This document shows, piece by piece, positions 1-10,877 of a stretch of 64,000 nt of DNA; within the stretch, counting starts at the first letter, position 1, and each line of letters begins with the position of its first letter. The stretch covers positions 726,207 through 790,206 of the forward strand of contig NZ_CP031222.1 of NCBI RefSeq assembly GCF_003351745.1, in the 5' to 3' direction. Origin of the DNA: Aquirhabdus parva. Its GTDB lineage: Bacteria > Pseudomonadota > Gammaproteobacteria > Pseudomonadales > Moraxellaceae. A model generated the notes under the pieces. That model was not told the DNA's origin, ran no database searches, and worked only from the letters and a program-made list of their open reading frames with translations. The translations under genes were made by a program, and so were the position numbers.

Positions 1-1
1 T

Positions 2-3000
2 AGCCGCAGGGAGGCTGCGGAGCTTATCAGGGAGGCTTTTTTAGCAAGCTTGAACCCCGATATTGTTTTGGTGAGTAGTCTTTTTGAAGGCTTCCATGGT
101 AATGCTGTCACGAGTGTAGGCTTATTGAGTAATACGGTGCCGACTGCGGTTATTCTTTACGACTTAATTCCCTACATTAACCGAGATGTTTATTTGGCTA
201 ACCCTCTGGTTGCATCTTGGTATGACAATAAAATTGACCACTTAAGGCGTGCAGATATTCTATTTGGTATTTCTGAGTCATCTCGTCAAGAAGGAATTGG
301 CTTTCTAGGGTTCTCGGAAGAAAGTTGTATTAATATATCAACTGCAGCCGATGAGCAGTTTCAGCCACAAAATATAGAGAAAAGCCAAGAGTTAGCGATA
401 AGAAGTAAATATCAGCTCAAGCATGAATTCCTCATGTATACCGGGGGGATTGACCCCAGAAAAAATATTGAAGGTCTTATTTGTGCGTATGCCCAATTGC
501 CAATATCATTAAGAAATGAACGGCAGTTGGCTATTGTCTGTGATATACAGCCACCGAGTCGTGCGGCTTTAGAGGGGTTAATTAGAGAGCAGGGACTCTC
601 GCCACATGAGGTCATTCTGACGGGTTTCGTGCCAGAAAAAGATCTAATAGCACTTTATAATTTGTGTCAAGCCTTTGTATTTCCCTCGTGGCATGAAGGT
701 TTTGGTCTGCCAGCGCTTGAAGCGATGGCTTGTGGTCGCGCGGTCATCGCTGCAAATACATCAAGTTTGCCTGAAGTAGTGGGTAATAAAGAAGCATTAT
801 TCAATCCTCTCGATCAAGAGGCGATGACTGCAAAGTTGTATCAAGTATTAACTGATGCGGATTTTAGATTACGGTTGCAGCAGCACGGTTTAGAGCAAGC
901 AAAGCTTTTTTCTTGGGATACTAGTGCAATTCGTTTACTGGATGCTTTGAACATATGGTTCACTGGTCAAAGCAAAAAAATGAACTCAGTATTACCTACC
1001 AAGCGTTTAAAGTTGGCTTATGTTTCTCCATTGCCACCAGAAAGAAGTGGGATCAGTGACTACAGTGCTGAACTCTTACCAGAGCTTTCACGCTATTATG
1101 ACATTGAGGTTATTGTTGAGCAGAGCGCCGTTATTGATCCTTGGGTTTCAGCCAATTGTCAAATTAGAGATTCGGCATGGCTTCGTGCGCATGCAGATAA
1201 ATATGAACGGGTTTTGTATCACTTCGGAAATTCGCACTTTCATCAGCACATGTTTAGCCTGCTCAAAGAGGTTCCAGGCGTTGTTGTTTTACATGATTTC
1301 TTTTTATCGGGAATTGTCTCTCATATGGAGTTGACTGGTTATCGCCCAGACTTTTGGCGAAATACCTTGCTGTTTAGTCATGGCTATATCCCTGTTGAAA
1401 AGAGATATCATATTCCTGATATTGGGGATGTCATCTGGGAATATCCTGCGAATGCTCATGTTCTGCAGGATGCAACAGGTGTCATTGTCCATGCTGAGAA
1501 CTCTCGTCGTTTATCTCAAAAATGGTATGGTCAAGATTCAGCAAAAGATTGGGCGGTGATTCCCCATTTAAGAACAGCCGTCCCTACTTTGGATAGTCAG
1601 CGGTATCGAGCGAAACTCGGGATCAGTGAAAATAGTTTTGTGATCTGTAGTTTTGGTCTGTTAGGTCCGACAAAGCAAAATCGACGTTTATTAGATGCAT
1701 GGTTGGCTTCGGATTTAGCAAAAGATCCAAATTGTGTGCTTATCTTTGTCGGTGAAAATCATAATGGCGAATATGGAAATCAGTTAGTAGAAACAATCAA
1801 TAAGAGCGGATTATCGAATCGTATCCGCATCACGGGTTGGACGGATACTGATGATTTCAGAAAATATCTATCTATCGCCGATCTCGGTGTCCAATTAAGA
1901 ACCTTGTCTAGGGGAGAGACCTCTGGAACTGTTCTTGATTGTATGAATTATGGTCTGCCTACGATTGTTAATAGTAACGGTAGCATGGCTGATTTGCCTG
2001 ATGACGGCGTCCTTAAATTACCTGACTTATATGAAGATATTGACTTAATTAATGCCCTCGAAATGTTGTGGAGTAATCCTGAGCAGCGTAGTGTGTTAGG
2101 GAGGCGAGCCCGAGAAATTATTCTAACTCAGCATAATCCTCGAAAGTGTGCGAGCCAATATGCGGTGCAGATTGAGCGAATCTATGCTGAGAAAGTGGTT
2201 AAAGTTCCAGCGCTTATTAATGCGATTTCTGAGTTGAAGGTTCCGCCAAGTGATGAGCAAGCTTTAATTGCGTTATCTGAGTCGATAGATCTCTCTATTC
2301 CTCCTCAGATTGGGGCACCGCAATTTTTAGTTGATATTTCTGAGTTAGTACGTGGTGACTCGAAAAGCGGCATCCAGCGCGTTGTCCGGAGTATTTTATT
2401 AGAGTTACTTTTAAATCCTCCAGTAGGGTTTAAGGTTGAGCCGATTTATGCAAATGGTGAGCACTCCTATTATTATGCGAGAAACTTTACCTTAAGCTTC
2501 CTTGACTGTCCTGAGACGGGACTCCCAGATGAGCCGATTAGCTTTAAATCAGGAGATGTTTTCTTAGGTTTAGATTTGCATCCATTTGTTCTGACGCATC
2601 GTAATTTTTATCAAACCTTGAGAAACTATGGTGTGGAAGTACGCTTCGTTATTTATGACTTGTTGTCAATAACGCATAGCCAATTCTTTAATGATGGTGC
2701 TGCTGAACAGTTTCATCGGTGGCTGAAAGTTTATGCTGAAAGTGATGGAATCATCTGTATTTCACAATCCGTTGCTACGGATGTTATGAGTTGGCTTAAA
2801 GTCAACGGCATTCAAAGAGAGCGGGCTTTAAAAGTGAACTGGTTTCATCTTGGTGCGGATATACAAGCATCAAAGCCCACCACTGGATTAGTCAATAATG
2901 CGGCTTCAATACTCGCAAAGATTAAAGCTCATCCTAGCTTTCTAATGGTCGGAACGGTCGAGCCACGTAAAGGGCACAAGCAGGTATTAGACGCTTTTAA

Positions 3001-4930
3001 TGAATTATGGGCTAATAATGTTGATGTTAATTTGGTCATCGTCGGTAAATCAGGCTGGAGGATGGAAGAAACCATTCGACTGATCCGTGATCATTCTAAA
3101 TTAAATCGCAGGTTATTTTGGTTAGAAAGTATCAGTGACGAATTTCTTGAGCAGATTTATGAAAACTCGAGTTGTTTAATTGCAGCAAGCTATGGTGAGG
3201 GATTTGGTTTACCACTTATTGAAGCTGCACAGCATAAATTGCCGATTATTGCGCGGGATATTCCTGTATTTCGCGAGGTTGCTGGTGCAAATGCGTCCTA
3301 TTACTCAGGCCATACTGGTCAAGAGCTAGCTGCAACTATTCAAGAATGGCTAGCGCGTTATTCTATTAAAGATATTCCTTTATCGGATCATATCCCGTGG
3401 TTGACTTGGAGAGAGAGTACCTCGAATCTACTCGATATCATTGTCAACAATCAGCCTTATTTAACGTGGGAACACGACGGTATTTATCGCTATTGGGGAA
3501 GCGATGATCGTTTAAATACAGTTGTTGGAAAAGCTAAAGGTCACAGTATCTTAAGTAATTTTGAGGCGGGTTGTTTGATCTATGGTCCGTACATAAATTT
3601 ATCTGCTGGAGATTATACACTTGTAGTCTTTGGCGAGTTGGGCGAAGGGGGAGCAGGTGGTGCCTATATTGATATCGCTGTTAATGGGGGCACTGTTTTA
3701 TTAGAGCATAAATTCCAAGCCACTGAGGCAAGTGGTCAGATTGCCACACTTACCTTGCGATTAGAGCGGGATTATACGAGTGTTGAAATTCGAACATGGG
3801 TAACGGCGCAATCTGATATAACAATTAGTCGCATTGAGCTTTCCCCCTATGTCAAACCCATTGAATACGGCGTTGTACATTATTGTGGAAGTGATAGCCG
3901 TTTTCACACTCAAGCTGGACGGCGCGAAGGATTGGAGATTCTCAGTTCAGGCAAGTCGGGCTATCTTTTGTTTGGGTTGTATATCCCACTCAAAGCCGGG
4001 AATTATGTTGTCGTTATTGAGGGTGAAATAGCAGGCAACGGCGTAGCGGGAGCTTATTTAGATGTTGCTGTGAATGGAGGGGAGAAACTAGCCCATCAGG
4101 AAATTAGATATTTAAGTGGAACGAATAAGCTAGTTGTTTTATCACTGCACCTCGAACGAGATTATCCTGACGTAGAGGTGCGAGTTTGGGTTAATGAGTT
4201 GTCAGATATCAAAGTCAGTGATTTATTAATTTACCCGAATTTATTGAATGATGAGCAAAATCGTGTTTTGGCACATGGCTCTCGGAAGTTTTTAGCTGCT
4301 GATAGTCGTATCTACTCTCAAGTTGGGCGATACATCAACTTTGATATCTTCAGTACTGGAGTCGCCGGCTATCTCTTATATGGTCCATACCTAGCATTGC
4401 CATCCGGTAGCTATCAGATAAAAATTTACGGACGTATTGAGCAAACTAGTGACTGTTTGATTGATGTAGTGATTGATCGAGGATCTCAAGTTTTAGCTTC
4501 TAAAAAATTATCGGCTCTCTCTACAAATGGCTTACTTATAATTTTGTATGTGCAGCTAGATCATTCTGTTTTAGACATGGAAGTTAGGGTTAAAGTTGAT
4601 GATCAAACAAGTATGCAACTTTCTTCGCTTGAGTTTATACCTATAGATCAGATATCGGGTACTAGGGATATAGAGCCAGAATCATTGCATGAAGAAAAAG
4701 TTGAGAAGCCGGTCGTCAGTGTCGCAAAACGTTCTTTATTTGATAAAAAGAGTAGGAAAGTTGACCCTGCACTCCAAGAAAAAGTTGTTTCAGGCGTCGA
4801 GGAGGAACAAGTCAACGAATCTAAACTTTCTTCAAACCAGGACTCTGAATTAGTATTGAATGAAAATAGCACTGATATTTCGCCATTGAAGAAAAAGTTT
4901 AGTGAGAAGTTTCTGGATTTTTTCAGATAA
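2..4930 (+). CDS. Giant multi-module GT4-type glycosyltransferase (5' end outside window)
   Basis: The reading frame is open to the left edge, so the first residues lie upstream; 1642 residues are visible. Three GT-B/GT4 modules follow one another. The first is at about residues 1-325, with an EGFGLPALEAMACG donor-binding motif. The second is at about 335-735 and starts LAYVSPLPPERSGISDYS. The third is at about 775-1155, starts with a GIQRVVR motif and contains EGFGLPLIEAA. Three beta-rich repeats of roughly 130 residues then occupy about 1165-1545, followed by a charged, low-complexity tail of about 80 residues. Such chained GT4 enzymes usually polymerise or cap O-antigen or capsule glycans in the cytoplasm at the membrane. 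The gmd-type gene follows 98 bp downstream. Module function is family knowledge; the exact sugars are unknown. Confidence 0.9.
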   Translation, partial: SRREAAELIREAFLASLNPDIVLVSSLFEGFHGNAVTSVGLLSNTVPTAVILYDLIPYINRDVYLANPLVASWYDNKIDHLRRADILFGISESSRQEGIGFLGFSEESCINISTAADEQFQPQNIEKSQELAIRSKYQLKHEFLMYTGGIDPRKNIEGLICAYAQLPISLRNERQLAIVCDIQPPSRAALEGLIREQGLSPHEVILTGFVPEKDLIALYNLCQAFVFPSWHEGFGLPALEAMACGRAVIAANTSSLPEVVGNKEALFNPLDQEAMTAKLYQVLTDADFRLRLQQHGLEQAKLFSWDTSAIRLLDALNIWFTGQSKKMNSVLPTKRLKLAYVSPLPPERSGISDYSAELLPELSRYYDIEVIVEQSAVIDPWVSANCQIRDSAWLRAHADKYERVLYHFGNSHFHQHMFSLLKEVPGVVVLHDFFLSGIVSHMELTGYRPDFWRNTLLFSHGYIPVEKRYHIPDIGDVIWEYPANAHVLQDATGVIVHAENSRRLSQKWYGQDSAKDWAVIPHLRTAVPTLDSQRYRAKLGISENSFVICSFGLLGPTKQNRRLLDAWLASDLAKDPNCVLIFVGENHNGEYGNQLVETINKSGLSNRIRITGWTDTDDFRKYLSIADLGVQLRTLSRGETSGTVLDCMNYGLPTIVNSNGSMADLPDDGVLKLPDLYEDIDLINALEMLWSNPEQRSVLGRRAREIILTQHNPRKCASQYAVQIERIYAEKVVKVPALINAISELKVPPSDEQALIALSESIDLSIPPQIGAPQFLVDISELVRGDSKSGIQRVVRSILLELLLNPPVGFKVEPIYANGEHSYYYARNFTLSFLDCPETGLPDEPISFKSGDVFLGLDLHPFVLTHRNFYQTLRNYGVEVRFVIYDLLSITHSQFFNDGAAEQFHRWLKVYAESDGIICISQSVATDVMSWLKVNGIQRERALKVNWFHLGADIQASKPTTGLVNNAASILAKIKAHPSFLMVGTVEPRKGHKQVLDAFNELWANNVDVNLVIVGKSGWRMEETIRLIRDHSKLNRRLFWLESISDEFLEQIYENSSCLIAASYGEGFGLPLIEAAQHKLPIIARDIPVFREVAGANASYYSGHTGQELAATIQEWLARYSIKDIPLSDHIPWLTWRESTSNLLDIIVNNQPYLTWEHDGIYRYWGSDDRLNTVVGKAKGHSILSNFEAGCLIYGPYINLSAGDYTLVVFGELGEGGAGGAYIDIAVNGGTVLLEHKFQATEASGQIATLTLRLERDYTSVEIRTWVTAQSDITISRIELSPYVKPIEYGVVHYCGSDSRFHTQAGRREGLEILSSGKSGYLLFGLYIPLKAGNYVVVIEGEIAGNGVAGAYLDVAVNGGEKLAHQEIRYLSGTNKLVVLSLHLERDYPDVEVRVWVNELSDIKVSDLLIYPNLLNDEQNRVLAHGSRKFLAADSRIYSQVGRYINFDIFSTGVAGYLLYGPYLALPSGSYQIKIYGRIEQTSDCLIDVVIDRGSQVLASKKLSALSTNGLLIILYVQLDHSVLDMEVRVKVDDQTSMQLSSLEFIPIDQISGTRDIEPESLHEEKVEKPVVSVAKRSLFDKKSRKVDPALQEKVVSGVEEEQVNESKLSSNQDSELVLNENSTDISPLKKKFSEKFLDFFR
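3465..4660 (+). repeat. Three tandem ~130-residue C-terminal repeats within the giant glycosyltransferase
   Basis: Three related segments of the encoded protein each start with an (A/G)(S/A)D-R turn (YRYWGSDDR, VHYCGSDSR, then FLAADSR). Each then has L-G-Y-I/L hydrophobic strands, a GAY(I/L)D(I/V)AVNGG-type strand in copies one and two, and a closing LERDY...VE(I/V)R segment. The period is about 129-138 residues. The pattern is that of a beta-sandwich accessory domain, possibly carbohydrate binding or oligomerising. Copy three is the most diverged. No family name is assigned. Confidence 0.75.
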
Positions 4931-4998
4931 TACTTTTTAAAATTTGTGTAATCAGGTGGATTTTTATTTCTGGCCATCATTTGAAATCAGAAAGTTAA

Positions 4999-6063
<1,065 letters not shown>

Positions 6064-6256
6064 TACTTGTCGATTTAAAAAGTTCTGATATGGGATGGAA
6101 ATATTATGTTCATCCCAGATTCTTTGTATGATGAAACTATAAAAATTATATTCGTAATTCATGAAATGAGATTTTTTTTAATCTCCTTCCTTTTTTGATT
6201 TCTGCGATACTTAAAGTAGATCTATGACATATTCTTTTTTCAATAGCGAGTAAGAT

Positions 6257-7051
6257 ATGGTCAACAATCAAGCTGATTTACCAGAAGACATATCAACAGT
6301 GTCTTTTTTGCCAACATTTATATCGTATGCACAGAATTTTGAAGATGTCATGCTCTGGCGAGCTTTAAAAACGATTCAAAATGGTTTCTATGTCGACGTT
6401 GGTGCAAATGATCCCATTATTGATTCGGTAACGCATGCTTTTTATTTAAAGGGCTGGCGAGGAATTAATATAGAGCCTGTTGTTGCGCATTATCATGACT
6501 TGCAGACAGTTCGCCCTGAAGATGTTAATTTACAAATAGCAGTGAGTGACCATGAAGGCTTTCTAGCATTTTATGAGACTGAAATCAGGGGGTTATCGAC
6601 AGCCTCTTCTCGTGTTGTTAATCAGCATAAAAAAGACGGCATTCAGATTATTAGCTATGAAGTTCCCACAAAAACACTGACGAGTATTTTGGACGTATAT
6701 AGTCCAAAACAGATTCATTTTTTAAAAGTAGATGTAGAGGGATTGGAGGAACAAGTTTTAAGGGGTTTGGATTTTACTCGATATCGCCCGTGGATTTTAA
6801 TCATCGAAGCGACATTGCCTAACTCTCAGGTTATGAGCTACGAAGAGTGGGATGGGTATCTTATCGAGATGGATTATCTCTTTGTTTATTTTGATGGGTT
6901 GAATCGTTTTTATCTCGCAAAAGAGCACGGAGAGTTGGCTTTTGCTTTCGAACTGCCTCCTAATGTGTTTGATTATTTTGAACAGTATCGCTTTGTTCAG
7001 TTACAGCAGGCCTATGAAGTATTGAAAACGAAGAAAATTGAGGGAGAGTAG
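6257..7051 (+). CDS. FkbM family SAM-dependent methyltransferase
   Basis: The 264-residue protein carries the FkbM signature: a YAQNFEDVMLWRAL opening, the SAM motif DVGANDP with GWRGINIEPV, and the second motif HFLKVDVEGLEEQVL. FkbM enzymes O-methylate sugars or small molecules, and in polysaccharide loci they usually methylate a glycan residue. The gene follows gmd after 193 bases and is separated by only two bases from the reductase-like SDR downstream, so the two are co-transcribed. An N- or O-linked acceptor cannot be decided from sequence. A methylated 6-deoxyhexose, perhaps as a chain-terminating cap, is an inference from context. Confidence 0.88.
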   Translation: MVNNQADLPEDISTVSFLPTFISYAQNFEDVMLWRALKTIQNGFYVDVGANDPIIDSVTHAFYLKGWRGINIEPVVAHYHDLQTVRPEDVNLQIAVSDHEGFLAFYETEIRGLSTASSRVVNQHKKDGIQIISYEVPTKTLTSILDVYSPKQIHFLKVDVEGLEEQVLRGLDFTRYRPWILIIEATLPNSQVMSYEEWDGYLIEMDYLFVYFDGLNRFYLAKEHGELAFAFELPPNVFDYFEQYRFVQLQQAYEVLKTKKIEGE

Positions 7052-7053
7052 TT

Positions 7054-7950
7054 TTGGCAACAGCATTGATTACAGGTGTGAATGGTTTTACTGGGCGTTA
7101 TTTAGCAGAAGAATTACGTTCAGCGGGATATGATGTCGTGGGTATGGGATCTAAATCCTCTCAAGGTTCGAGTTTAAATGCTTCTTATCATTGTGATTTA
7201 CTTGATAGAGATGGTTTGGTTAAGGTATTAAGTCAAGTAAGGCCAGATATCATTGTACATTTGGCAGCAATTGCTTTTGTCGCCCATGGGGATGTCGATG
7301 CAATTTATCGAACTAATGTTGTGGGTACACGTAATTTACTTGAAGCAATTGTTAAAAGCGGTCATATCCCACGTTCGATATTGATTGCAAGTAGTGCAAA
7401 CATCTATGGTAATGCTCTTGTTGAACCGATAACTGAGCAAGTGGTCGCTGCGCCTGCAAATGACTATGCGGTGAGTAAACTTAGCATGGAATACATGGCC
7501 AAATTATGGTTTGAGCAATTACCCATTACGATTGTTAGGCCTTTTAATTACACTGGTGCAGGCCAGTCTATTAACTTTTTGATTCCTAAGATTGTAGACC
7601 ATTTCAAACGTAGGGCTAAAACAATTGAATTAGGGAATATCAATGTGATCAGGGATTTTTCCGATGTACGTTCCGTTGTTCGCTGTTATCGGTTGTTACT
7701 AGAGTCAAATATTCGCAGTGATGTGTTTAATGTATGTTCTGGGAAAGGTCATTCTTTGCTTGATGTTTTACAAATGATGCGCGAAATTTCTGGTCATGAG
7801 CTTGATGTGCAAATAAATCCTGCCTTTGTTCGTGCAAATGAAGTACATCGTCTTATTGGGTCTCGAGAGAAATTTGATCATGTTGTTGGTCCAGTTACAG
7901 ATATCCCGCTTCGTGAAACGTTGAGTTGGATGTTAAATAGTCCGTTATGA
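7054..7950 (+). CDS. NAD-dependent epimerase/dehydratase, GDP-6-deoxy-D-mannose reductase-like (Rmd)
   Basis: This 298-residue extended SDR starts at a TTG that is preceded by GGGAGA at a good distance. It has the GVNGFTGRYLAEEL nucleotide-binding motif, the SSANIYG strand and the YAVSKLSMEY catalytic Tyr-x3-Lys pair. Its length and NDYAVSK / VRPFNYTG motifs fit GDP-4-keto-6-deoxy-D-mannose reductase (Rmd), which would convert the Gmd product to GDP-D-rhamnose. Other 4-keto reductases or epimerases of this superfamily remain possible. It overlaps the next glycosyltransferase by four bases (ATGA), a sign of translational coupling. Confidence 0.82.
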   Translation: MATALITGVNGFTGRYLAEELRSAGYDVVGMGSKSSQGSSLNASYHCDLLDRDGLVKVLSQVRPDIIVHLAAIAFVAHGDVDAIYRTNVVGTRNLLEAIVKSGHIPRSILIASSANIYGNALVEPITEQVVAAPANDYAVSKLSMEYMAKLWFEQLPITIVRPFNYTGAGQSINFLIPKIVDHFKRRAKTIELGNINVIRDFSDVRSVVRCYRLLLESNIRSDVFNVCSGKGHSLLDVLQMMREISGHELDVQINPAFVRANEVHRLIGSREKFDHVVGPVTDIPLRETLSWMLNSPL

Positions 7951-9056
7951 ATTTAATTATAGCTGTAGATGCATTAAAACCTCCTCTCACGGGTATCGGG
8001 CGCTATACAAAAGAGTTGGTGAGTCGCATTCGAGTGTCAGAAGATATTCATCAATTAAAATACTATCTGAATGCTCGTTGGGTTGAAGAGCCATTAACCA
8101 TTCCTGTTACAGGTTTAGTTAAGTATGAGTCGTTAAAAGTACCGCGTGTTCTGCGCCAATTCTATTTAGGAAAAACGGTTAAAAATTCGGTGTTCCACTC
8201 TCCGAATTTCTTTATCCCCCCTTTTGTAGAGCATGGGATAGCAACCATTCATGATCTTTCTGTGTTTAAGTTCCCTGAAACCCATCCTGCAGAGCGTGTC
8301 CGAGACTTTGAAAGAAGATTGGGTCAAACCTTAAGTGTAGCAAAACATATCATTACTGATAGTAAATCGACTCGTGAAGAGGTAATTGAATATTTTGGTT
8401 GGCCTTCTGCTCGAATCTCCGCCATTCATTTGGGTGTTCCTGAAGTTTATAAACCTAGACCTCATGTGGACATTTATGCGCAATTATTGAGCCGGTACAA
8501 TCTCACTCCGAATAAATTCACATTATGTGTTTCCACGATTGAACCGAGGAAAAAAGTCGATCGATTAATACAAGCGTATGCTCTTTTGCCAATTAGGATT
8601 CGTACAGAGTATCCTTTGGTCATCATTGGAGGTAAAGGCTGGCATAGTGAGCTATTACACAAAGTGATGGAGGATGCTCAAAGAGCGGGCTGGCTATATT
8701 ATCTAGGATTTGTGGATGAAGTGTATCTTCCCGCCATTTATGCGGGAGCGCGGTTGTTTGTTTATCCATCTATCTATGAGGGGTTTGGTTTGCCTATTGC
8801 CGAGGCAATGGCTTGTGGTATCCCTGTCATTGCTTCAAATCGCTCATGTTTGCCAGAAGTAACATCTGGTGCCGCAAAATTAATTAATCCTGATGATGTC
8901 GATGAATTTTCTTTAAGTCTCCAGGCTTGCTTAACTGATTTAATATGGCGAGAAAAGGCCGTCGGACAAGGACTGAATGTTGCCAAAGCATATACTTGGG
9001 ATAATTGCGCACAGCAGACCTTAAAAGTTTATAAGAGAGTGGCTAATGCTATATAG
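7947..9056 (+). CDS. Glycosyltransferase family 4 (mannosyl/rhamnosyltransferase-like)
   Basis: The 369-residue GT-B enzyme has the N-terminal PLTGIGRYTKEL motif, a HDLSVFKFPETHP segment, STIEPRKKVDRLIQAY at the start of the C-terminal Rossmann domain and the retaining EX7E motif in YEGFGLPIAEAMACGIPV. This set is typical of WbpY/WbpZ-like D-rhamnosyl- or mannosyltransferases acting on GDP-sugars, in keeping with the adjacent gmd and reductase genes. The start codon overlaps the stop of the reductase. It is the last gene of this plus-strand block and converges on the beta-helix gene, with only 39 bases between. Sugar specificity is inferred. Confidence 0.9.
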   Translation: MNLIIAVDALKPPLTGIGRYTKELVSRIRVSEDIHQLKYYLNARWVEEPLTIPVTGLVKYESLKVPRVLRQFYLGKTVKNSVFHSPNFFIPPFVEHGIATIHDLSVFKFPETHPAERVRDFERRLGQTLSVAKHIITDSKSTREEVIEYFGWPSARISAIHLGVPEVYKPRPHVDIYAQLLSRYNLTPNKFTLCVSTIEPRKKVDRLIQAYALLPIRIRTEYPLVIIGGKGWHSELLHKVMEDAQRAGWLYYLGFVDEVYLPAIYAGARLFVYPSIYEGFGLPIAEAMACGIPVIASNRSCLPEVTSGAAKLINPDDVDEFSLSLQACLTDLIWREKAVGQGLNVAKAYTWDNCAQQTLKVYKRVANAI

Positions 9057-9095
9057 TCAGTTTCGAGGATGCTTCTATATTGGGTTTAGATATTT

Positions 9096-10700
9096 CTAAA
9101 AGCCTAAATAACTTAGCTTTGGTAATGCGCTATAAAGGACTTCGATGCTGGCACCTTGCGGAACGATCACGCTGGTATTCGTTGAGGTCGCTACTATATT
9201 TCCTTCTACCGTGATGCTTGATACTTTACCAGCATTGATAAATACCTGCACAGTATCTCCTGTCGTATTCTGCCACTTCATAGGGGAAGCGGTTACGGAG
9301 AGTGGAGTATTGGCAATTGGGTTAAATCCAACATTGCTCCGAATTAATTTATTGGATACAGCACCTGAGTAATCTTGAATTGCGGTCTTATTACCGACGA
9401 CAGTATTATCTGCAATCAGAAGAGGGCTAGTTTTTTGTGTAATACGAATTCCTGCTCCAGAGTTTGCAGGAAATCCTCCTCCAGTTCCGATAGTTGCATC
9501 TGTAATCCGTAAACCGTTAATGGGTGAATTAACGCTTAACCCATTTGCGTTACCAGAAAAAATTCCGCCTAGAAATGCAATATCACTCATTGCTCCAGAC
9601 ATGTTAACCCCTGAGCCTTTATTATCCATGGTATGAAGTGATTCAAAATGTAGACCATTTATGGATCCTGAACTCTGGTTTGTAATTGATACGCCATCAC
9701 TCCCTGATGAAGAAGCCCAAATATTTGCAAATCTAGAGCGAACAATACTCGCACTTCCAGAAGGTGCTATTTGTATACCATGCAGTGTCTGAGTATCAAA
9801 AAAGCTATCATGTACCCAAAGACTGGAGACATTGCCCGCATCTGTAGCTGAACCTGTATGAGAAGTATAAGGGTCAACTAATAATCCGATATTTTGTTGT
9901 ATAACCGATGTATTACTAATGATCAATGCTGCCGAATTTCGAACACGAATGCCAGCATAGGTTATTTCAGGCTGCTGTGCGCCTATCATAACATCATCAA
10001 TGAGTTGGCTGGTATCACCGCCCTCTGCACGGATCCGAATGGAGCCTTTTGCACCACTTTGGAATCGGCCATGACGGATTCTGGCAACTTTTCCTGTCAT
10101 TAATACCCCGTTGTAGTCGCCATTCATAAAGAAATCTTCGATAAACGACTCAGTGCCAGATAACACGACATAGGTACCATTGGTTTGAGGGGGGCCAGCA
10201 TTAAATCCAATATCTCTAATGCCCGAGCCATAACCTGATGCGGAAAATAATATTGAATTAGGAAGTGCTGCTATGATATAGGTTGCGTTGCGACCAGCTC
10301 CACGTAGTACTGTCCCATCTCCAAGGATACCTCCTCCTTTATACAAACATTTTCCCGCAGGAATAACAATTTCTTTCCCTGAGTTTGCCTTTATTGCTGT
10401 ATTAATGGCATTCGTATCGTCGCTAGAACCATCACATTTTACTCCGTAGTCACGAGCATTGATTGTATCTTGAAGCTTACTTTGTAGTGTTCTTGAGACT
10501 GCACCATTCCCTCTTTGTAGGAATCCGACTAAATTCGCGCCATTACTGGCAGCTAAAGCTCGGTTTATACCGAGATCATTCTGTTGGGATATAGGTGTCG
10601 CTTGATTAAGTATTTGGCTTGATTTCTGGCTATTGGTTGCTGTTTCTGCATTCGCATTTATGGCAATAAGGGCTAAAAACATTGTTTGGTATTTATTCAT
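9096..10700 (-). CDS. Secreted right-handed beta-helix protein (pectate lyase 3 superfamily)
   Basis: The 534-residue product begins with a short signal peptide (hydrophobic FLALIAINANA, probable cleavage after ANA). It then has the pectate-lyase-3 entry motif NARDYGVKCDGSSDDTNAIN followed by IVIPAGKC, and a long run of short beta-helix coils rich in N, G, S and I. A C-terminal sandwich of about 80 residues follows. Start: the ATG with AAGGA seven bases upstream is preferred over a TTG three bases earlier. It is last in the minus-strand capsule block. Polysaccharide lyases, epimerases or surface spikes all use this fold, so its enzymatic activity is open. A role in trimming the exported glycan is inference. 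Confidence 0.72.
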   Translation of the reverse strand: MNKYQTMFLALIAINANAETATNSQKSSQILNQATPISQQNDLGINRALAASNGANLVGFLQRGNGAVSRTLQSKLQDTINARDYGVKCDGSSDDTNAINTAIKANSGKEIVIPAGKCLYKGGGILGDGTVLRGAGRNATYIIAALPNSILFSASGYGSGIRDIGFNAGPPQTNGTYVVLSGTESFIEDFFMNGDYNGVLMTGKVARIRHGRFQSGAKGSIRIRAEGGDTSQLIDDVMIGAQQPEITYAGIRVRNSAALIISNTSVIQQNIGLLVDPYTSHTGSATDAGNVSSLWVHDSFFDTQTLHGIQIAPSGSASIVRSRFANIWASSSGSDGVSITNQSSGSINGLHFESLHTMDNKGSGVNMSGAMSDIAFLGGIFSGNANGLSVNSPINGLRITDATIGTGGGFPANSGAGIRITQKTSPLLIADNTVVGNKTAIQDYSGAVSNKLIRSNVGFNPIANTPLSVTASPMKWQNTTGDTVQVFINAGKVSSITVEGNIVATSTNTSVIVPQGASIEVLYSALPKLSYLGF

Positions 10701-10877
10701 CAATATTTCCTTTTTACATGAAAGTTAGACCAAAAATATTTACAAAGTTATACAACCGACATGCTGCATTTTTTAACAAAACCTATTTACCTAATAGACT
10801 AGCCATAATCATTTGGTAACAAAAAAGGACATACAGTTAATTCAATTAGAAAAAAAACTCATTTTGCGTGTGTATAC

